Shown piece by piece: positions 6,830 to 15,745 of a DNA stretch of 21,924 nucleotides. Made by a program: the position numbers and the translations under genes. Below the pieces are notes generated by a model, which saw only the letters and a list, made by a program, of their open reading frames with translations, did no database searches and was not told where the DNA came from. The stretch comes from Syntrophaceae bacterium UBA2280 (GTDB lineage Bacteria; Desulfobacterota; Syntrophia; Syntrophales; Smithellaceae): contig DDWS01000058.1 in NCBI GenBank assembly GCA_002347685.1, forward strand, positions 1-21,924. The letters are read 5' to 3'. Position 1 is the first letter of the stretch; each line of letters opens with the position of its first letter.

Positions 6830-7279
6830 ATGAGAGCAGTCATTCAGAGAGTCGACCGGGCCTGTGTCAGAATCCATTCTCGGGAATTTTCCTTCATTGA
6901 TCAGGGAGTGCTGGTGTTGCTGGGCGTGGAAAAAAGCGACACTGTTCAAGACGCCGATTATATTCTAGAAAAAACTGTTCATTTAAGAATATTTGAAGAT
7001 GAAGAAGGCAAAATGAATCTCTCTCTTCACGATATAGAAGGCGAGATGATGGTGGTTTCTCAATTCACGCTTTTAGGCGACTGTGTCAAAGGGCGAAGGC
7101 CGTCTTTTGTAAAGGCAGAAAACCCCGCCCAGGCCAATGAATTGTATGACTATTTTGTCAGGCAGGCCGCCCCGAAAGTGAAGAAACTGGCCTGCGGCAA
7201 ATTTCAGGAAATGATGCAAATCGAATTGACCAATAACGGTCCGGTGACCATATTACTCGACAGCAGGAAAGTTTTTTGA
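6830..7279 (+). CDS. dtd: D-aminoacyl-tRNA deacylase
   Basis: Hydrolyses D-aminoacyl-tRNA (and Gly-tRNA-Ala), clearing mischarged tRNA in the cytosol. The 149 residues are the standard length. The N terminus MRAVIQRVDRACV is characteristic. The SQFTL motif is at 77-81 followed by KGRRPSF. The cross-subunit Gly-cisPro motif is NNGPVT (135-140), near the C terminus as in the family. The N-terminal catalytic-pocket features are all there, so it should be active as a dimer. The ATG is preceded by GCGGGA, a moderate ribosome site. It opens the plus-strand housekeeping operon, 6 nt before the DUF1285-like gene. Confidence 0.95.
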   Translation: MRAVIQRVDRACVRIHSREFSFIDQGVLVLLGVEKSDTVQDADYILEKTVHLRIFEDEEGKMNLSLHDIEGEMMVVSQFTLLGDCVKGRRPSFVKAENPAQANELYDYFVRQAAPKVKKLACGKFQEMMQIELTNNGPVTILLDSRKVF

Positions 7280-7285
7280 AGAAAA

Positions 7286-7741
7286 ATGGATCAAAGCGAT
7301 ATTAAAATTGATAAAGACGGAATCTGGTATTACCGTGGCGCGCACATGTTCCGCAAAGATATTTTGTGTGTTTTCTTTCAACATCTGAAAATCGACGAGT
7401 CCGGACGCTATTTTGTTGAACTCAATGAAGAAATCTACTATCTGGATGTGGAAGATACGGCTTTTGTCGTGACAGCCGTGTATAAAACGAAAGAGCCGTC
7501 AAACGGTCATGAAATGATTGACGTTCTTTTAAGCGACGATTGTGTGGAGACGCTGGATTTAAATTCCCTGTCGGTCGGCAGGGACAATGTCATGTACTGC
7601 CGTATTAGGAACGGCGTATTTAAAGCCCGCTTCACGCGGAACAGTTACTATCAACTGGCCGAATTCATTGAACCGGAAGGTGAGACCGGACCCTTTTTTA
7701 TCCGGGTGAATAATGAAAAATTTTTTATCAAAAACAGTTAA
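7286..7741 (+). CDS. DUF1285-like protein of unknown function
   Basis: A 151-residue soluble protein without signal peptide or membrane segment. It has the layout of DUF1285 proteins: an opening DIKIDKDGIWYYRG, then a stretch resembling R-x-x-I-x-x-x-F-x-x-x-L followed by DESGRYFVELNEEIYYLDVEDTAFVV. The C-terminal part reads ARFTRNSYYQLAEFIE and ends in GPFFIRVNNEKFFIK. The fold is mostly beta and no catalytic residue pattern is recognisable. The function of the family is unknown. It lies 6 nt after dtd and 27 nt before guaB, so it is co-transcribed with them. Family assignment is from pattern memory and moderately sure; the gene itself is well supported by spacing and codon-regular sequence. 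Confidence 0.78.
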   Translation: MDQSDIKIDKDGIWYYRGAHMFRKDILCVFFQHLKIDESGRYFVELNEEIYYLDVEDTAFVVTAVYKTKEPSNGHEMIDVLLSDDCVETLDLNSLSVGRDNVMYCRIRNGVFKARFTRNSYYQLAEFIEPEGETGPFFIRVNNEKFFIKNS

Positions 7742-7768
7742 TCTATTTTTACCGAGACGGAGGAAAAA

Positions 7769-9229
7769 ATGCTCGACGACGTAGTAAAAGAATCCCTGAC
7801 TTTTGACGATCTGCTTTTGGTTCCCGCGGACTCGAATGTGCTCCCGCGCGATGTTGATACGGCCACGCAGCTCACTCAGAACATTAAGCTCAATATTCCG
7901 ATTGTTTCGGCGGCGATGGATACGGTGACAGAATTCCGCACGGCCATTTGCATGGCGCAGGAGGGCGGAATCGGGATCATCCACCGCAATATGAGTATTG
8001 AACGCCAGGCCATCGAGGTGGACCGGGTGAAAAAATCGGAAAGCGGGATGGTGATTGATCCGATCACCATCGAACCGGAACGCAAAGTCAGCGACGCCCT
8101 GGCTTTGATGCATCAATACTCCATTTCCGGCGTGCCGGTGGTTAAGAATCAGAAGCTCGTCGGCATTCTGACCAACCGGGATTTGCGCTTTGAAGAAAAT
8201 CTTGATCAACCGGTGGCCAATGTCATGACCAAAGATAACCTTGTCACGGTCAAGGCGAACATTTCACTGGAGGAATCCAAGAAGCTGCTGCACAAGCACC
8301 GCATTGAAAAGCTTCTGGTCGTGGACGACAACTTTTTCCTCAAAGGCCTGATTACCATTAAAGATATTGAAAAGATCAGACGTTATCCGAATGCTTGTAA
8401 GGATTCGATGGGGCGCCTGCGCGTCGGCGCGGCGGTCGGCATCCTGGATCGCGAACCGCGCATTGAAGCGCTTCTTTCGGCAGGTGTCGACGTGATCGTG
8501 ATCGACACGTCGCACGGACATTCGTCAGGAGTTCTCGACGCTATCCGGGCCACCAAGGCCAATTTTCCCAAATGCGAGCTGATTGCGGGCAATGTGGCCA
8601 CGGCAGAAGGCGCCAAGGCGCTCATCGACGCGGGTGTGGACGCGGTGAAGGTAGGCGTCGGTCCCGGATCGATTTGCACGACCCGAATTATTGCCGGCGT
8701 TGGCGTGGCACAGATGTCCGCCATCCGTGACGCTCATAAAATAGCATCCAAACACGGCATTCCGGTGATCGCCGATGGCGGAATCAAATATTCCGGTGAC
8801 ATCGTTAAAGCCATCGGTTGCGGTGCCCATGCCATTATGATCGGCGGCCTGTTTGCCGGTACCGAGGAAAGCCCCGGAGAAACCATTTTGTTCCAGGGGC
8901 GCAGCTATAAAGTCTACCGGGGAATGGGATCGCTGGAAGCCATGAAGATGGGCAGCCGTGACAGGTATTATCAGGATGATATAGAAGGGGCGTTGAAAAC
9001 CGTTCCGGAAGGAATCGAGGGAAGGGTGCCTTTCCGCGGCTCTCTTTCGGCCAGCCTGGTTCAACTAATCGGAGGCCTGAAAGCGGGAATGGGGTACGTC
9101 GGCTGCCGAACGATTCCAGAACTGATGGAGAAATCACGTTTCGTTCGTATCACCTCCGCCGGTTTGCGAGAAAGTCACGTCCACGACGTCATCATTACCA
9201 AAGAAGCACCGAATTACTGGCTTGATTAG
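7769..9229 (+). CDS. guaB: IMP dehydrogenase
   Basis: Oxidises IMP to XMP with NAD, the committed step to GMP in the cytosol. The 486 residues match bacterial GuaB. The barrel opens with LTFDDLLLVPADSNVLP. Two CBS domains are inserted at about 93-205, with GILTNRDLRF in the first and LKGLITIKDIEK in the second. The catalytic loop GVGPGSICTTRII places the nucleophile at Cys303. The IMP phosphate site follows in DGGIKYSGD, and the flap carries YRGMGS and the Arg399-Tyr400 pair. All key residues are intact. GGAGG lies 8 nt before the ATG. It follows the DUF1285-like gene by 27 nt and is followed by dnaE after 4 nt, so replication and guanine nucleotide supply appear to be co-expressed. Confidence 0.98.
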   Translation: MLDDVVKESLTFDDLLLVPADSNVLPRDVDTATQLTQNIKLNIPIVSAAMDTVTEFRTAICMAQEGGIGIIHRNMSIERQAIEVDRVKKSESGMVIDPITIEPERKVSDALALMHQYSISGVPVVKNQKLVGILTNRDLRFEENLDQPVANVMTKDNLVTVKANISLEESKKLLHKHRIEKLLVVDDNFFLKGLITIKDIEKIRRYPNACKDSMGRLRVGAAVGILDREPRIEALLSAGVDVIVIDTSHGHSSGVLDAIRATKANFPKCELIAGNVATAEGAKALIDAGVDAVKVGVGPGSICTTRIIAGVGVAQMSAIRDAHKIASKHGIPVIADGGIKYSGDIVKAIGCGAHAIMIGGLFAGTEESPGETILFQGRSYKVYRGMGSLEAMKMGSRDRYYQDDIEGALKTVPEGIEGRVPFRGSLSASLVQLIGGLKAGMGYVGCRTIPELMEKSRFVRITSAGLRESHVHDVIITKEAPNYWLD

Positions 9230-9233
9230 TAAA

Positions 9234-12200
9234 ATGAAACACGCAAACTTTGTACATCTTCATGTTCACACGCAGTACAGCCTGCTCGACGGGATGATCC
9301 GTCTGGATGACCTTTTCAAAAAAGCCAAATCATTCTCAATGCCTGCAATAGCCATCACGGATCACGGCAACATGTTCGGCGCGGTTGATTTCTACAAACA
9401 GGCCTATAAAAACGGCATCAAACCGATCATCGGCTGCGAGCTCTACGTGGCGCCCAGAAGCCGTTTTGATAAAACGCCCTCCTCCATCGGGGAAGCCACG
9501 CGCCATCTGGTCGTTTTAGTCAAAAACATGCAGGGTTATAAAAACCTGATGAAGCTGACTTCGGCCGCCCATACGGAAGGCTTTTACTATCGCCCGCGTG
9601 TGGATAAAGACCTGCTCCGGGAGTGTTCCGAAGGCCTGATTGCTTCGAGCGCCTGCCTGCACGGCGAAATCGCCAACCATATCATCCGGGGAAACATGGA
9701 TGAAGCCAAACGGGCCGCATTGGAATTCCGGGACATTTTCGGGGAAGACAATTTCTACCTGGAAATTATGGAAAACGGCATTCCGGATCAGTCGGTTGCC
9801 AATCAGGGCCTTATTGAACTGAGCCGGGAACTGTCCATTCCGCTTGTGGCCACCAACGACTGCCATTATCTGGAAGCCTCGCACGCGGAGGCGCATAATG
9901 TTCTTTTATGCATACAAACCGGAAAAACCATTGAAGACAACGACAGGATGTCCATGTCCTCCGAGCAGTTTTATGTAAAATCCCCTGAGGAAATGCAGAC
10001 GCTCTTTGCGGCGACACCGGAAGCGGTCGACAATACGGTGAGCATCGCGGAACGATGTAATCTGACGTTTGAATTCGGGAAATTTTATCTGCCAAAATAT
10101 GAAATCAAAAATCCGGAGGAAAGCCTCGAAGATCACCTGGAACGCAAGGCGACCGAAGGCCTCGACAAACGGATGCCCGCCATTCTCAATTATGCGAAAG
10201 AGCCGGAACAGACCGTTCGTGAAATCTACAGCAAACGCCTCAACGATGAGCTTGGAATCATTAAAAAAATGGGATTTGCCGGTTATTTTCTCATTGTGTC
10301 CGATTTTATCAAGCATGCCAAGCACAATGATATCCCCGTCGGTCCCGGCAGAGGGTCCGCTGCCGGATCCCTGGTGGCCTTCGCGATTCGGATCACGGAT
10401 ATCGATCCGATCCGATACGGACTGTTCTTTGAACGCTTTCTCAATCCCGACCGCATCAGCATGCCGGATATCGATGTAGATTTCTGCCAGGAGCGCCGTG
10501 GCGAGGTCTTTAAATATGTCACGAATAAATACGGCAAGGACAAAGTATCGCAAATCTGCACTTTTGGAAAAATGCTTGCCAAAGGCGTGATCCGGGATGT
10601 GGGCCGTGCGCTCAATCTTTCCTACAGTGAAGTGGACCGGATCGCTAAACTGGTGCCGAATGTCCTCAATATCACTTTAGAAGAAGCCTTTAAAATGGAA
10701 CCCCGTTTTGCCGAGGAACGCAGGAAGAATCCGCAAATCGATAAACTCCTGGTGCTTTCCCAGGTTCTGGAAGGCCTCAACCGGCATTCTTCCGTCCATG
10801 CCGCGGGTGTCGTCATCTCGGATGTACCCCTGGTTGAACGCGTACCTCTTTTTTCCCCGAAAGACGACATCGTTTCTCAATACTCCATGAAGGACGTGGA
10901 AGCAGTCGGACTGACCAAATTTGACTTCCTGGGGCTCAAAACGCTCACCGTGATTAAAAACGCCTTGAATTTCATTCGGGAATCAAACGGAATCGAACTG
11001 GATATCACTAACTTGCCGCTTGATGATCACAAAACGTATCAGCTGCTCATCAAGGGCGAAACCGACGGCGTCTTCCAGCTGGAAAGTTCCGGTATGAAAG
11101 ACATTATGGTCAACATGAAGCCGGACTGCATCGAAGACGTCATCGCTCTGATCGCCCTGTACCGCCCCGGCCCCATGAAAATGGTTCCGGAATATATCTC
11201 CCGGAAGCAGGGCAGGACCAAAGTCGTCTATGAACTGCCCCAGCTCGAGACAATCCTGAAAGAAACCTACGGAATCATCCTGTATCAGGAACAAGTCATG
11301 CAGATTGCCAATGTCATCGGTGGCTACACGATGGCCCAGGCCGATACCCTTCGCAAGGTCATGGGCAAAAAGCTCACGGCGGACATGGAAAAGGAAAAAC
11401 CAAAGTTCCTCGAAGGGGCAAAAAAGCAGAAAATCAATGAAAACAAAGCAAAAACCATCTGGGACCAGATGGAGGCGTTTGCCGAATACGGATTCAATAA
11501 ATCGCACAGTGCCGCCTATGCCATGATCACCTATCAGACGGCCTATTTGAAAGCCCATTTTCCGGTCGCATTCATGGCTGCGCTGCTCACGAGCGAAAAA
11601 GACAACCGCGACAAGATCATCAAGCATATGTCCAACTGCAAGGAAATGGGCATCAGCGTTCTCCCGCCGGATATCAATGAATCCCAAAAGGATTTCAGTA
11701 TTTCCGGTGACCATATCCGCTTCGGACTTGCCGCTATCAAAAACGTCGGAGAAGCGGCCATTGAATCCGTCATCGCCATGCGCCAGGACGAAAAATTTAC
11801 CTCTTTTCTGGATTTTTTAAGCCGGGTCGATCTGCGCAAGGTAAATCGGCGGGTGATTGAAAGCCTGATTAAATGCGGTGCGTTTGACTCGATCGGATAT
11901 TATCGTCGTCCACTGATGGAATGCCTGGATGCCGCTATGGAGGAAGCACAGCGCAAACAAAAGGAATTACTCAGCAATCAGGCAAATATCTTCGATCAGT
12001 TGGATGCGGACGAGACATCGAAAGAAAAGGGCGGATCTTCTTTTCAGATTCCCAATCTCCCCGAATGGGATCGCAAGGAGCTTTTATCCATCGAAAAAGC
12101 AGCTCTGGGTTTTTATATTACAGGTCATCCCCTGCATGGATATGCCGACAAGCTCAAACTGGTGACCAATACGGATTCCAGTTCCGTCGGAAAGAAAAAG

Positions 12201-12701
12201 GATAAAGATACCATTACCATTGCCGGGGTGATCAGTTCACTGGCCGAGCGGCAGACCAGAAAAAAGGAAATGATGTGTAATATCGTTCTGGAAGACCTGC
12301 AAGGATCGGTGGATATCATTTTCTGGCCGGATATTTATAAAAAACATTATGAAATCCTGCATGCGGATGAACCGGTTGTCATTCATGGCGTTATCGACGT
12401 CGGGGATGAATCGGTGAAAGTGATCGCCCAAGATGTCATTTTACTGGCCAGAGCCCTGGAAAATCCCTATAAACAGGTTCGCTTCATGATTGACGCGGAC
12501 AAAATCACGCCGGAAGGCATCATCTCGCTCAACGAAGCGATTAAAAAATATCGTGGAAAATGTGAAGGTTATGTTCACATTGTTAATGGAAAAAGCGAGA
12601 CGATTGTCCGTCTGGGGGATTCCGGACGCCTGGAAATCTGCGACCGGTTAAAGAGGGAAGCCGACGGGATATTAGGGGAGGGCTCCACGATTTATTGTTA
12701 A
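9234..12701 (+). CDS. dnaE: DNA polymerase III alpha subunit
   Basis: The replicative polymerase, 1155 residues, standard DnaE1 length. The N-terminal PHP domain starts HLHVHTQYSLLDG (His8, His10, His12), then TDHGN and the Glu in GCELY, followed by NDCHY. The polymerase core has GRGSAAGSLVAF, the catalytic pair PDIDVDF (Asp412, Asp414), the third Asp in KFDFLGL (Asp564), and RPGPMKMVP. The (HhH)2 region follows and then a C-terminal OB fold (about 990-1070, TIAGVISSLAERQ...NIVLEDLQGSVDIIFWP) and a beta-clamp-related tail. The ATG at 9234 was chosen: an in-frame TTG at 9222 would overlap guaB's end by 8 nt, and the homologous start M-x-x-x-F-V-H-L-H fits the ATG. The gene is downstream of guaB and upstream of a UPF0280 gene. 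Confidence 0.97.
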   Translation: MKHANFVHLHVHTQYSLLDGMIRLDDLFKKAKSFSMPAIAITDHGNMFGAVDFYKQAYKNGIKPIIGCELYVAPRSRFDKTPSSIGEATRHLVVLVKNMQGYKNLMKLTSAAHTEGFYYRPRVDKDLLRECSEGLIASSACLHGEIANHIIRGNMDEAKRAALEFRDIFGEDNFYLEIMENGIPDQSVANQGLIELSRELSIPLVATNDCHYLEASHAEAHNVLLCIQTGKTIEDNDRMSMSSEQFYVKSPEEMQTLFAATPEAVDNTVSIAERCNLTFEFGKFYLPKYEIKNPEESLEDHLERKATEGLDKRMPAILNYAKEPEQTVREIYSKRLNDELGIIKKMGFAGYFLIVSDFIKHAKHNDIPVGPGRGSAAGSLVAFAIRITDIDPIRYGLFFERFLNPDRISMPDIDVDFCQERRGEVFKYVTNKYGKDKVSQICTFGKMLAKGVIRDVGRALNLSYSEVDRIAKLVPNVLNITLEEAFKMEPRFAEERRKNPQIDKLLVLSQVLEGLNRHSSVHAAGVVISDVPLVERVPLFSPKDDIVSQYSMKDVEAVGLTKFDFLGLKTLTVIKNALNFIRESNGIELDITNLPLDDHKTYQLLIKGETDGVFQLESSGMKDIMVNMKPDCIEDVIALIALYRPGPMKMVPEYISRKQGRTKVVYELPQLETILKETYGIILYQEQVMQIANVIGGYTMAQADTLRKVMGKKLTADMEKEKPKFLEGAKKQKINENKAKTIWDQMEAFAEYGFNKSHSAAYAMITYQTAYLKAHFPVAFMAALLTSEKDNRDKIIKHMSNCKEMGISVLPPDINESQKDFSISGDHIRFGLAAIKNVGEAAIESVIAMRQDEKFTSFLDFLSRVDLRKVNRRVIESLIKCGAFDSIGYYRRPLMECLDAAMEEAQRKQKELLSNQANIFDQLDADETSKEKGGSSFQIPNLPEWDRKELLSIEKAALGFYITGHPLHGYADKLKLVTNTDSSSVGKKKDKDTITIAGVISSLAERQTRKKEMMCNIVLEDLQGSVDIIFWPDIYKKHYEILHADEPVVIHGVIDVGDESVKVIAQDVILLARALENPYKQVRFMIDADKITPEGIISLNEAIKKYRGKCEGYVHIVNGKSETIVRLGDSGRLEICDRLKREADGILGEGSTIYC

Positions 12702-12745
12702 GAGAATAGTGCTATGGTCAGTTTGCCTTTGATTGAATACGTAAT

Positions 12746-13465
12746 ATGAAACATGAGGAAAGAACATATAGATACTTAATTAATAAAGAGAAACTTATTT
12801 CATTTAATGTTAAAATCGCCGAGAGCGATTTGTTGATCAGTTCCGATACCCATCTGGATGATGCGGCAAAAAAATCATTGATTCAGCACCGTCATGCCCT
12901 GGAATCTTATATAAAAAACCATCCTGAATTCCGGACTTCCCTTATTTCGATTCCTGAAGACAGATTGGCGCCGCCAATTGTCCGGGACATGATCTCCAAA
13001 TCAAGACTCTGTGGGGTAGGACCGATGGCTTCGGTGGCCGGGGCGGTTTCCGAATTTGTAGGATATGATCTGATCGATCAGACGCAAAATCTCATTATCG
13101 AAAACGGCGGTGATATCTTTATGAAAGCCAAAACCCCGCTGACCGTCGGCGTTTATGCAGGAGAATCTGCTTTAAGTTATAATGTCAAACTCCTTATTCA
13201 ACCTGAAGAAACGCCCATTGGCGTCTGCACGTCTTCCGCCACTGTCGGGCCATCTCTGAGCTTCGGAAAAGCCGATGCGGTGTGTGTTCTTTCCAAGTCC
13301 GCAACACTGGCCGATGCGGCCGCCTCAGCCATCGGTAACCGGATGAAAAGCAAAAAAGACATGAAATCATCCCTGGATTACGGAATGAACATTCCCGGCA
13401 TCCTGGGAATCGTCATAATCTGCGGAAACGATATGGGCGTGATCGGGCAAGTCGAGCTCGTTTAA
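12746..13465 (+). CDS. UPF0280 family protein (ApbE-like fold)
   Basis: A 239-residue protein of the UPF0280 family, related in fold to ApbE (flavin transferase), of unknown function. Visible conserved features are GPMASVAGAVSEFVG (88-105 region), a central IIENGGDIFM, GVCTSSATVGPSLSFGKADA (Cys and the Thr-Ser-Ser), and ADAAASAIGNRM near the C terminus. ApbE-type proteins use similar N-G-G-D and S-A-T-V segments to bind FAD, so flavin or a related ligand is plausible. No signal peptide is visible, suggesting cytosolic location, unlike ApbE. It starts 44 nt after dnaE and ends 40 nt before the thioesterase. The ATG has no clear Shine-Dalgarno. Codon use and sequence are regular, so the gene is real. 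Confidence 0.85.
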   Translation: MKHEERTYRYLINKEKLISFNVKIAESDLLISSDTHLDDAAKKSLIQHRHALESYIKNHPEFRTSLISIPEDRLAPPIVRDMISKSRLCGVGPMASVAGAVSEFVGYDLIDQTQNLIIENGGDIFMKAKTPLTVGVYAGESALSYNVKLLIQPEETPIGVCTSSATVGPSLSFGKADAVCVLSKSATLADAAASAIGNRMKSKKDMKSSLDYGMNIPGILGIVIICGNDMGVIGQVELV

Positions 13466-13505
13466 AGTAGAAGCGGTTCAATTTTTGGAAAAACGGAGAT
13501 TATCG

Positions 13506-13931
13506 ATGGATTTAAAACATACCGAGTTTTTAAGAGGGTACAGTCCGTTTGTTAAACATTTGGGTCTGGACGTCTTGAAACTGGAGAACGGAACCTCTCA
13601 ATTATCTTTAAAAATAAAGGATTATCTTAAGAACTCTCATGAAGCGGTTCATGGCGGGGTGATCTATTCACTGGCGGATATTGCCATGGGCGTTGCCGTA
13701 TATTCGACACTGAAAAAGGAACAGACATCCGCGACCATAGAAATTAAAATCAATTATTTAAAACCTGCCATGGCAGCAGTTCTTATCTGCGACGCCAGAA
13801 TCGTCCAGAAAGGAAACAACATCGCCGTCCTGGAGGCCGAAGTTAGGGCCGATGACATTCTCATCGCCAAAGCTATGGGTACATTTTCGATTTTCAAGTC
13901 AAAAGACGAAAAAGCCATAGAAACATTATAA
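13506..13931 (+). CDS. PaaI-type hotdog thioesterase
   Basis: A hotdog-fold acyl-CoA thioesterase of the PaaI/ACOT13 subgroup that hydrolyses CoA thioesters (often aromatic or medium-chain). The 141 residues are the family length. The signature is EAVHGGVIYSLADIAMG: the H-G-G and Asp within the central helix form the active-site region. ATIEIKINYLKPA is the following conserved strand. ATG 13506 was chosen because CGGAG lies 7 nt upstream; the TTG at 13485, seven codons earlier, has no ribosome site. It is the last gene of the plus-strand operon. It may be a housekeeping CoA recycling enzyme. Substrate unknown. Confidence 0.85.
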   Translation: MDLKHTEFLRGYSPFVKHLGLDVLKLENGTSQLSLKIKDYLKNSHEAVHGGVIYSLADIAMGVAVYSTLKKEQTSATIEIKINYLKPAMAAVLICDARIVQKGNNIAVLEAEVRADDILIAKAMGTFSIFKSKDEKAIETL

Positions 13932-14052
13932 GGGGATTTTCAGGCGGAAATCAGAAATCCACCCGCCAAGGATCTCATTTCTATGACCGCATGTTAACAT
14001 AACATATCTTATAAGACCTATAATATAAATTGTCTGTATTTAACATTGGGCT

Positions 14053-14104
14053 AAAAAAAAAGAAAAAACCGGCCTATCTTCTGAATTATCAGAAACATGC
14101 CGGC
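14053..14104 (-). terminator. intrinsic terminator after the dnaJ-like gene
   Basis: On the minus strand a GCCGGC...GGCCGG outer stem encloses an inner TTCTGA/TCAGAA stem with loop TAAT. It is followed by a run of T (TTTTTTC, then nine T). It lies about 45 nt past the dnaJ-like stop. The 13932-14052 part of the gap has a weaker GGCGG/CCGCC pair near 13943 with no T run, the only candidate for the opposing operon. Confidence 0.85.
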
Positions 14105-14148
14105 ACATCTTAAACCTAACAGCCTTCAGCCTATCCTATTAGCCTTTA

Positions 14149-15099
14149 TTATATTCCATCCTCCGATAGCTGTTCAATCAGTTTGATCTGTTTGTCTGTC
14201 AGCTTTTTCGGAACTTCTATGTTGATCTTGACGTACTGGTCGCCTTTAGCTGAGCCTTTGTGTTCGGGGACACCGTACCCCTTCATACGTATCTTGGTGC
14301 TGTTTTGCGTCCCGGGAGCAATCTTCAATCTTTTGCTGGCCCCGTCGAGGGTAGGAATATCGACAGATGTTCCCAGAGCAGCCTGGGTAAACTTGATCGT
14401 TTTTTCAATATAAAGATCACTGCCATCACGGGTAAAGATCGGATGCGGTGAAACATTGATATTTAAAAATAGATCGCCATTGGGACCGCCATTGTAACCG
14501 ACAAGGCCTTTGCCGGGCAGTCTCAATTTCTTTCCGGTGCTGATGCCCGCCGGAATTTTCACGCTGATCTCATCGATGCGGTTCTCAATCTGCAATGACA
14601 GCTTCTTATCGGCGCCGAATACTGATTCTTCTAATGATATCGATAGGTTATATTCAACATCCTGTCCTTTATGCGCCATTTGCCGCCCATAGGACTGCCC
14701 GCCCATGCCTCCGAAAATACTGGCAAAGGGATCTTCAGCATCCTGCGGGCCTCCCCCTCTTCTCCCGGTGCGAAAGGTGGTTCGCCCCCCTCCCCTGGAC
14801 CCGCCAAATCCGAAGCTCCGTAATATCTCGTCCAGATCGAATCCGCGGAAAATATCTTCCTGGGAATATTGCTGGCGAAACTGGTCGGCTGATCCGAAGT
14901 TATCGTATTGCTGACGTTTTTCCGAATCGCTCAAAACAGCATACGCTTCACTGATCTTTTTGAACTTCTCTTCCGCCGCCTTGTTGTTTGGGTTTTTATC
15001 CGGGTGCCATTTGACAGCCAGTTTTCGATACGCTTTTTTTATATCGTCGGCGGATGCTTTCTTATCGACACCGAGTACCTGATAGTAGTCTTCTGCCAT
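14149..15099 (-). CDS. CbpA-like DnaJ chaperone (class B, no zinc finger)
   Basis: A co-chaperone that stimulates DnaK ATPase. The 316 residues comprise a J domain (about 1-70) with the HPD motif at 32-34, a Gly/Phe-rich linker (about 75-140, with SFGFGG and GGGR repeats), and two C-terminal client-binding beta domains. These include VKIPAGISTGKKLRLPGKG and the IKMRG-like KIRMKGYGVP. No CxxCxGxG zinc-binding repeats are present, which makes it class B (CbpA/DJA-independent) rather than DnaJ itself. The first codon ATG is 47 nt after iorB, so it is the last gene of the long minus-strand operon, ended by a strong terminator. The J domain is intact. Co-transcription with metabolic genes is unusual for a heat-shock chaperone. 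Confidence 0.93.
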   Translation of the reverse strand: MAEDYYQVLGVDKKASADDIKKAYRKLAVKWHPDKNPNNKAAEEKFKKISEAYAVLSDSEKRQQYDNFGSADQFRQQYSQEDIFRGFDLDEILRSFGFGGSRGGGRTTFRTGRRGGGPQDAEDPFASIFGGMGGQSYGRQMAHKGQDVEYNLSISLEESVFGADKKLSLQIENRIDEISVKIPAGISTGKKLRLPGKGLVGYNGGPNGDLFLNINVSPHPIFTRDGSDLYIEKTIKFTQAALGTSVDIPTLDGASKRLKIAPGTQNSTKIRMKGYGVPEHKGSAKGDQYVKINIEVPKKLTDKQIKLIEQLSEDGI

Positions 15100-15146
15100 A
15101 ATCGTTTATAAATCCTTTTGAGATTGAATGCTGTTTTCGAGGTAAT

Positions 15147-15728
15147 TTAAGCAGCAATTCCCATTTGAAAAGCATCTAAATTCAATTTTACCAGTTTTTG
15201 AGGAAAAGACTGCCTGACGACACTTTCCCAAACAGATATTTCAACATTCAACAGTTTAGATGCCGCACCGAGCAAGACAACATTGGCGGCCTTGATATTG
15301 CCTGCCTTTTGTGCCAGCTCGGCTGCGTTAAACGCGACGACTCTACCATAGTGATTCTTTAGAAATCCAATAACATCATCAGGGTAGGTAGAATCGCCCA
15401 TATTGACTGCCGGCGGATAGATTTCCTCCGTGTTTACAATAATGGAAGCGTCTTTCCGGAGAAATTTCAGATAGCGCAGTGCTTCCATTTTTTCAAAAGA
15501 AATCAGAATTTCGATGCTTCCGAGCTCGGCAAGAGGAGAGTAAACTTTCGTGCCGTACCGGACGTGGCTGGTCACACAGCCGCCACGTTGCGCCATGCCG
15601 TGAACTTCACTTTTTTTTACGTCATAGCCCGCTTCCATCATGGCCATGCACATGATGTCGCTCGCCCTTAGAATACCCTGACCGCCGACGCCGGCGAACA
15701 ATATGCTTTTTACTTTAGAATCAATCAT
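15147..15728 (-). CDS. iorB: indolepyruvate ferredoxin oxidoreductase, beta subunit
   Basis: The small subunit of an enzyme oxidising aryl pyruvates (indolepyruvate, phenylpyruvate) to the CoA ester with ferredoxin as acceptor. The 193 residues are the family size. The N terminus has GVGGQGILRASDIMC, then EVHGMAQRGGCVTSHVRYG, the gamma-type oxidoreductase signature contacting CoA and the partner subunit. ALRYL and YPPAVNMG follow. There is no cofactor-binding Cys, as expected for this subunit. AAAGGAAA precedes the ATG. It starts 17 nt after iorA and is clearly its partner. The enzyme can also run in reverse to synthesise aromatic amino acid precursors from the acids in anaerobes. The exact aryl specificity is not readable from sequence. 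Confidence 0.92.
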   Translation of the reverse strand: MIDSKVKSILFAGVGGQGILRASDIMCMAMMEAGYDVKKSEVHGMAQRGGCVTSHVRYGTKVYSPLAELGSIEILISFEKMEALRYLKFLRKDASIIVNTEEIYPPAVNMGDSTYPDDVIGFLKNHYGRVVAFNAAELAQKAGNIKAANVVLLGAASKLLNVEISVWESVVRQSFPQKLVKLNLDAFQMGIAA

Positions 15729-15745
15729 TGAAAATTTCCTTTTCG

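Noticed and set aside
7559..8209. 216-codon minus-strand frame across the DUF1285-like gene and guaB
   Set aside because: Antisense shadow of two strongly supported genes; low-complexity, His/Arg-rich translation.
10983..11714. 243-codon minus-strand frame inside dnaE
   Set aside because: Antisense shadow of conserved polymerase motifs.
13943..13967. GGCGG/CCGCC pair after the thioesterase gene
   Set aside because: Long loop and no T run; too weak for an intrinsic terminator.
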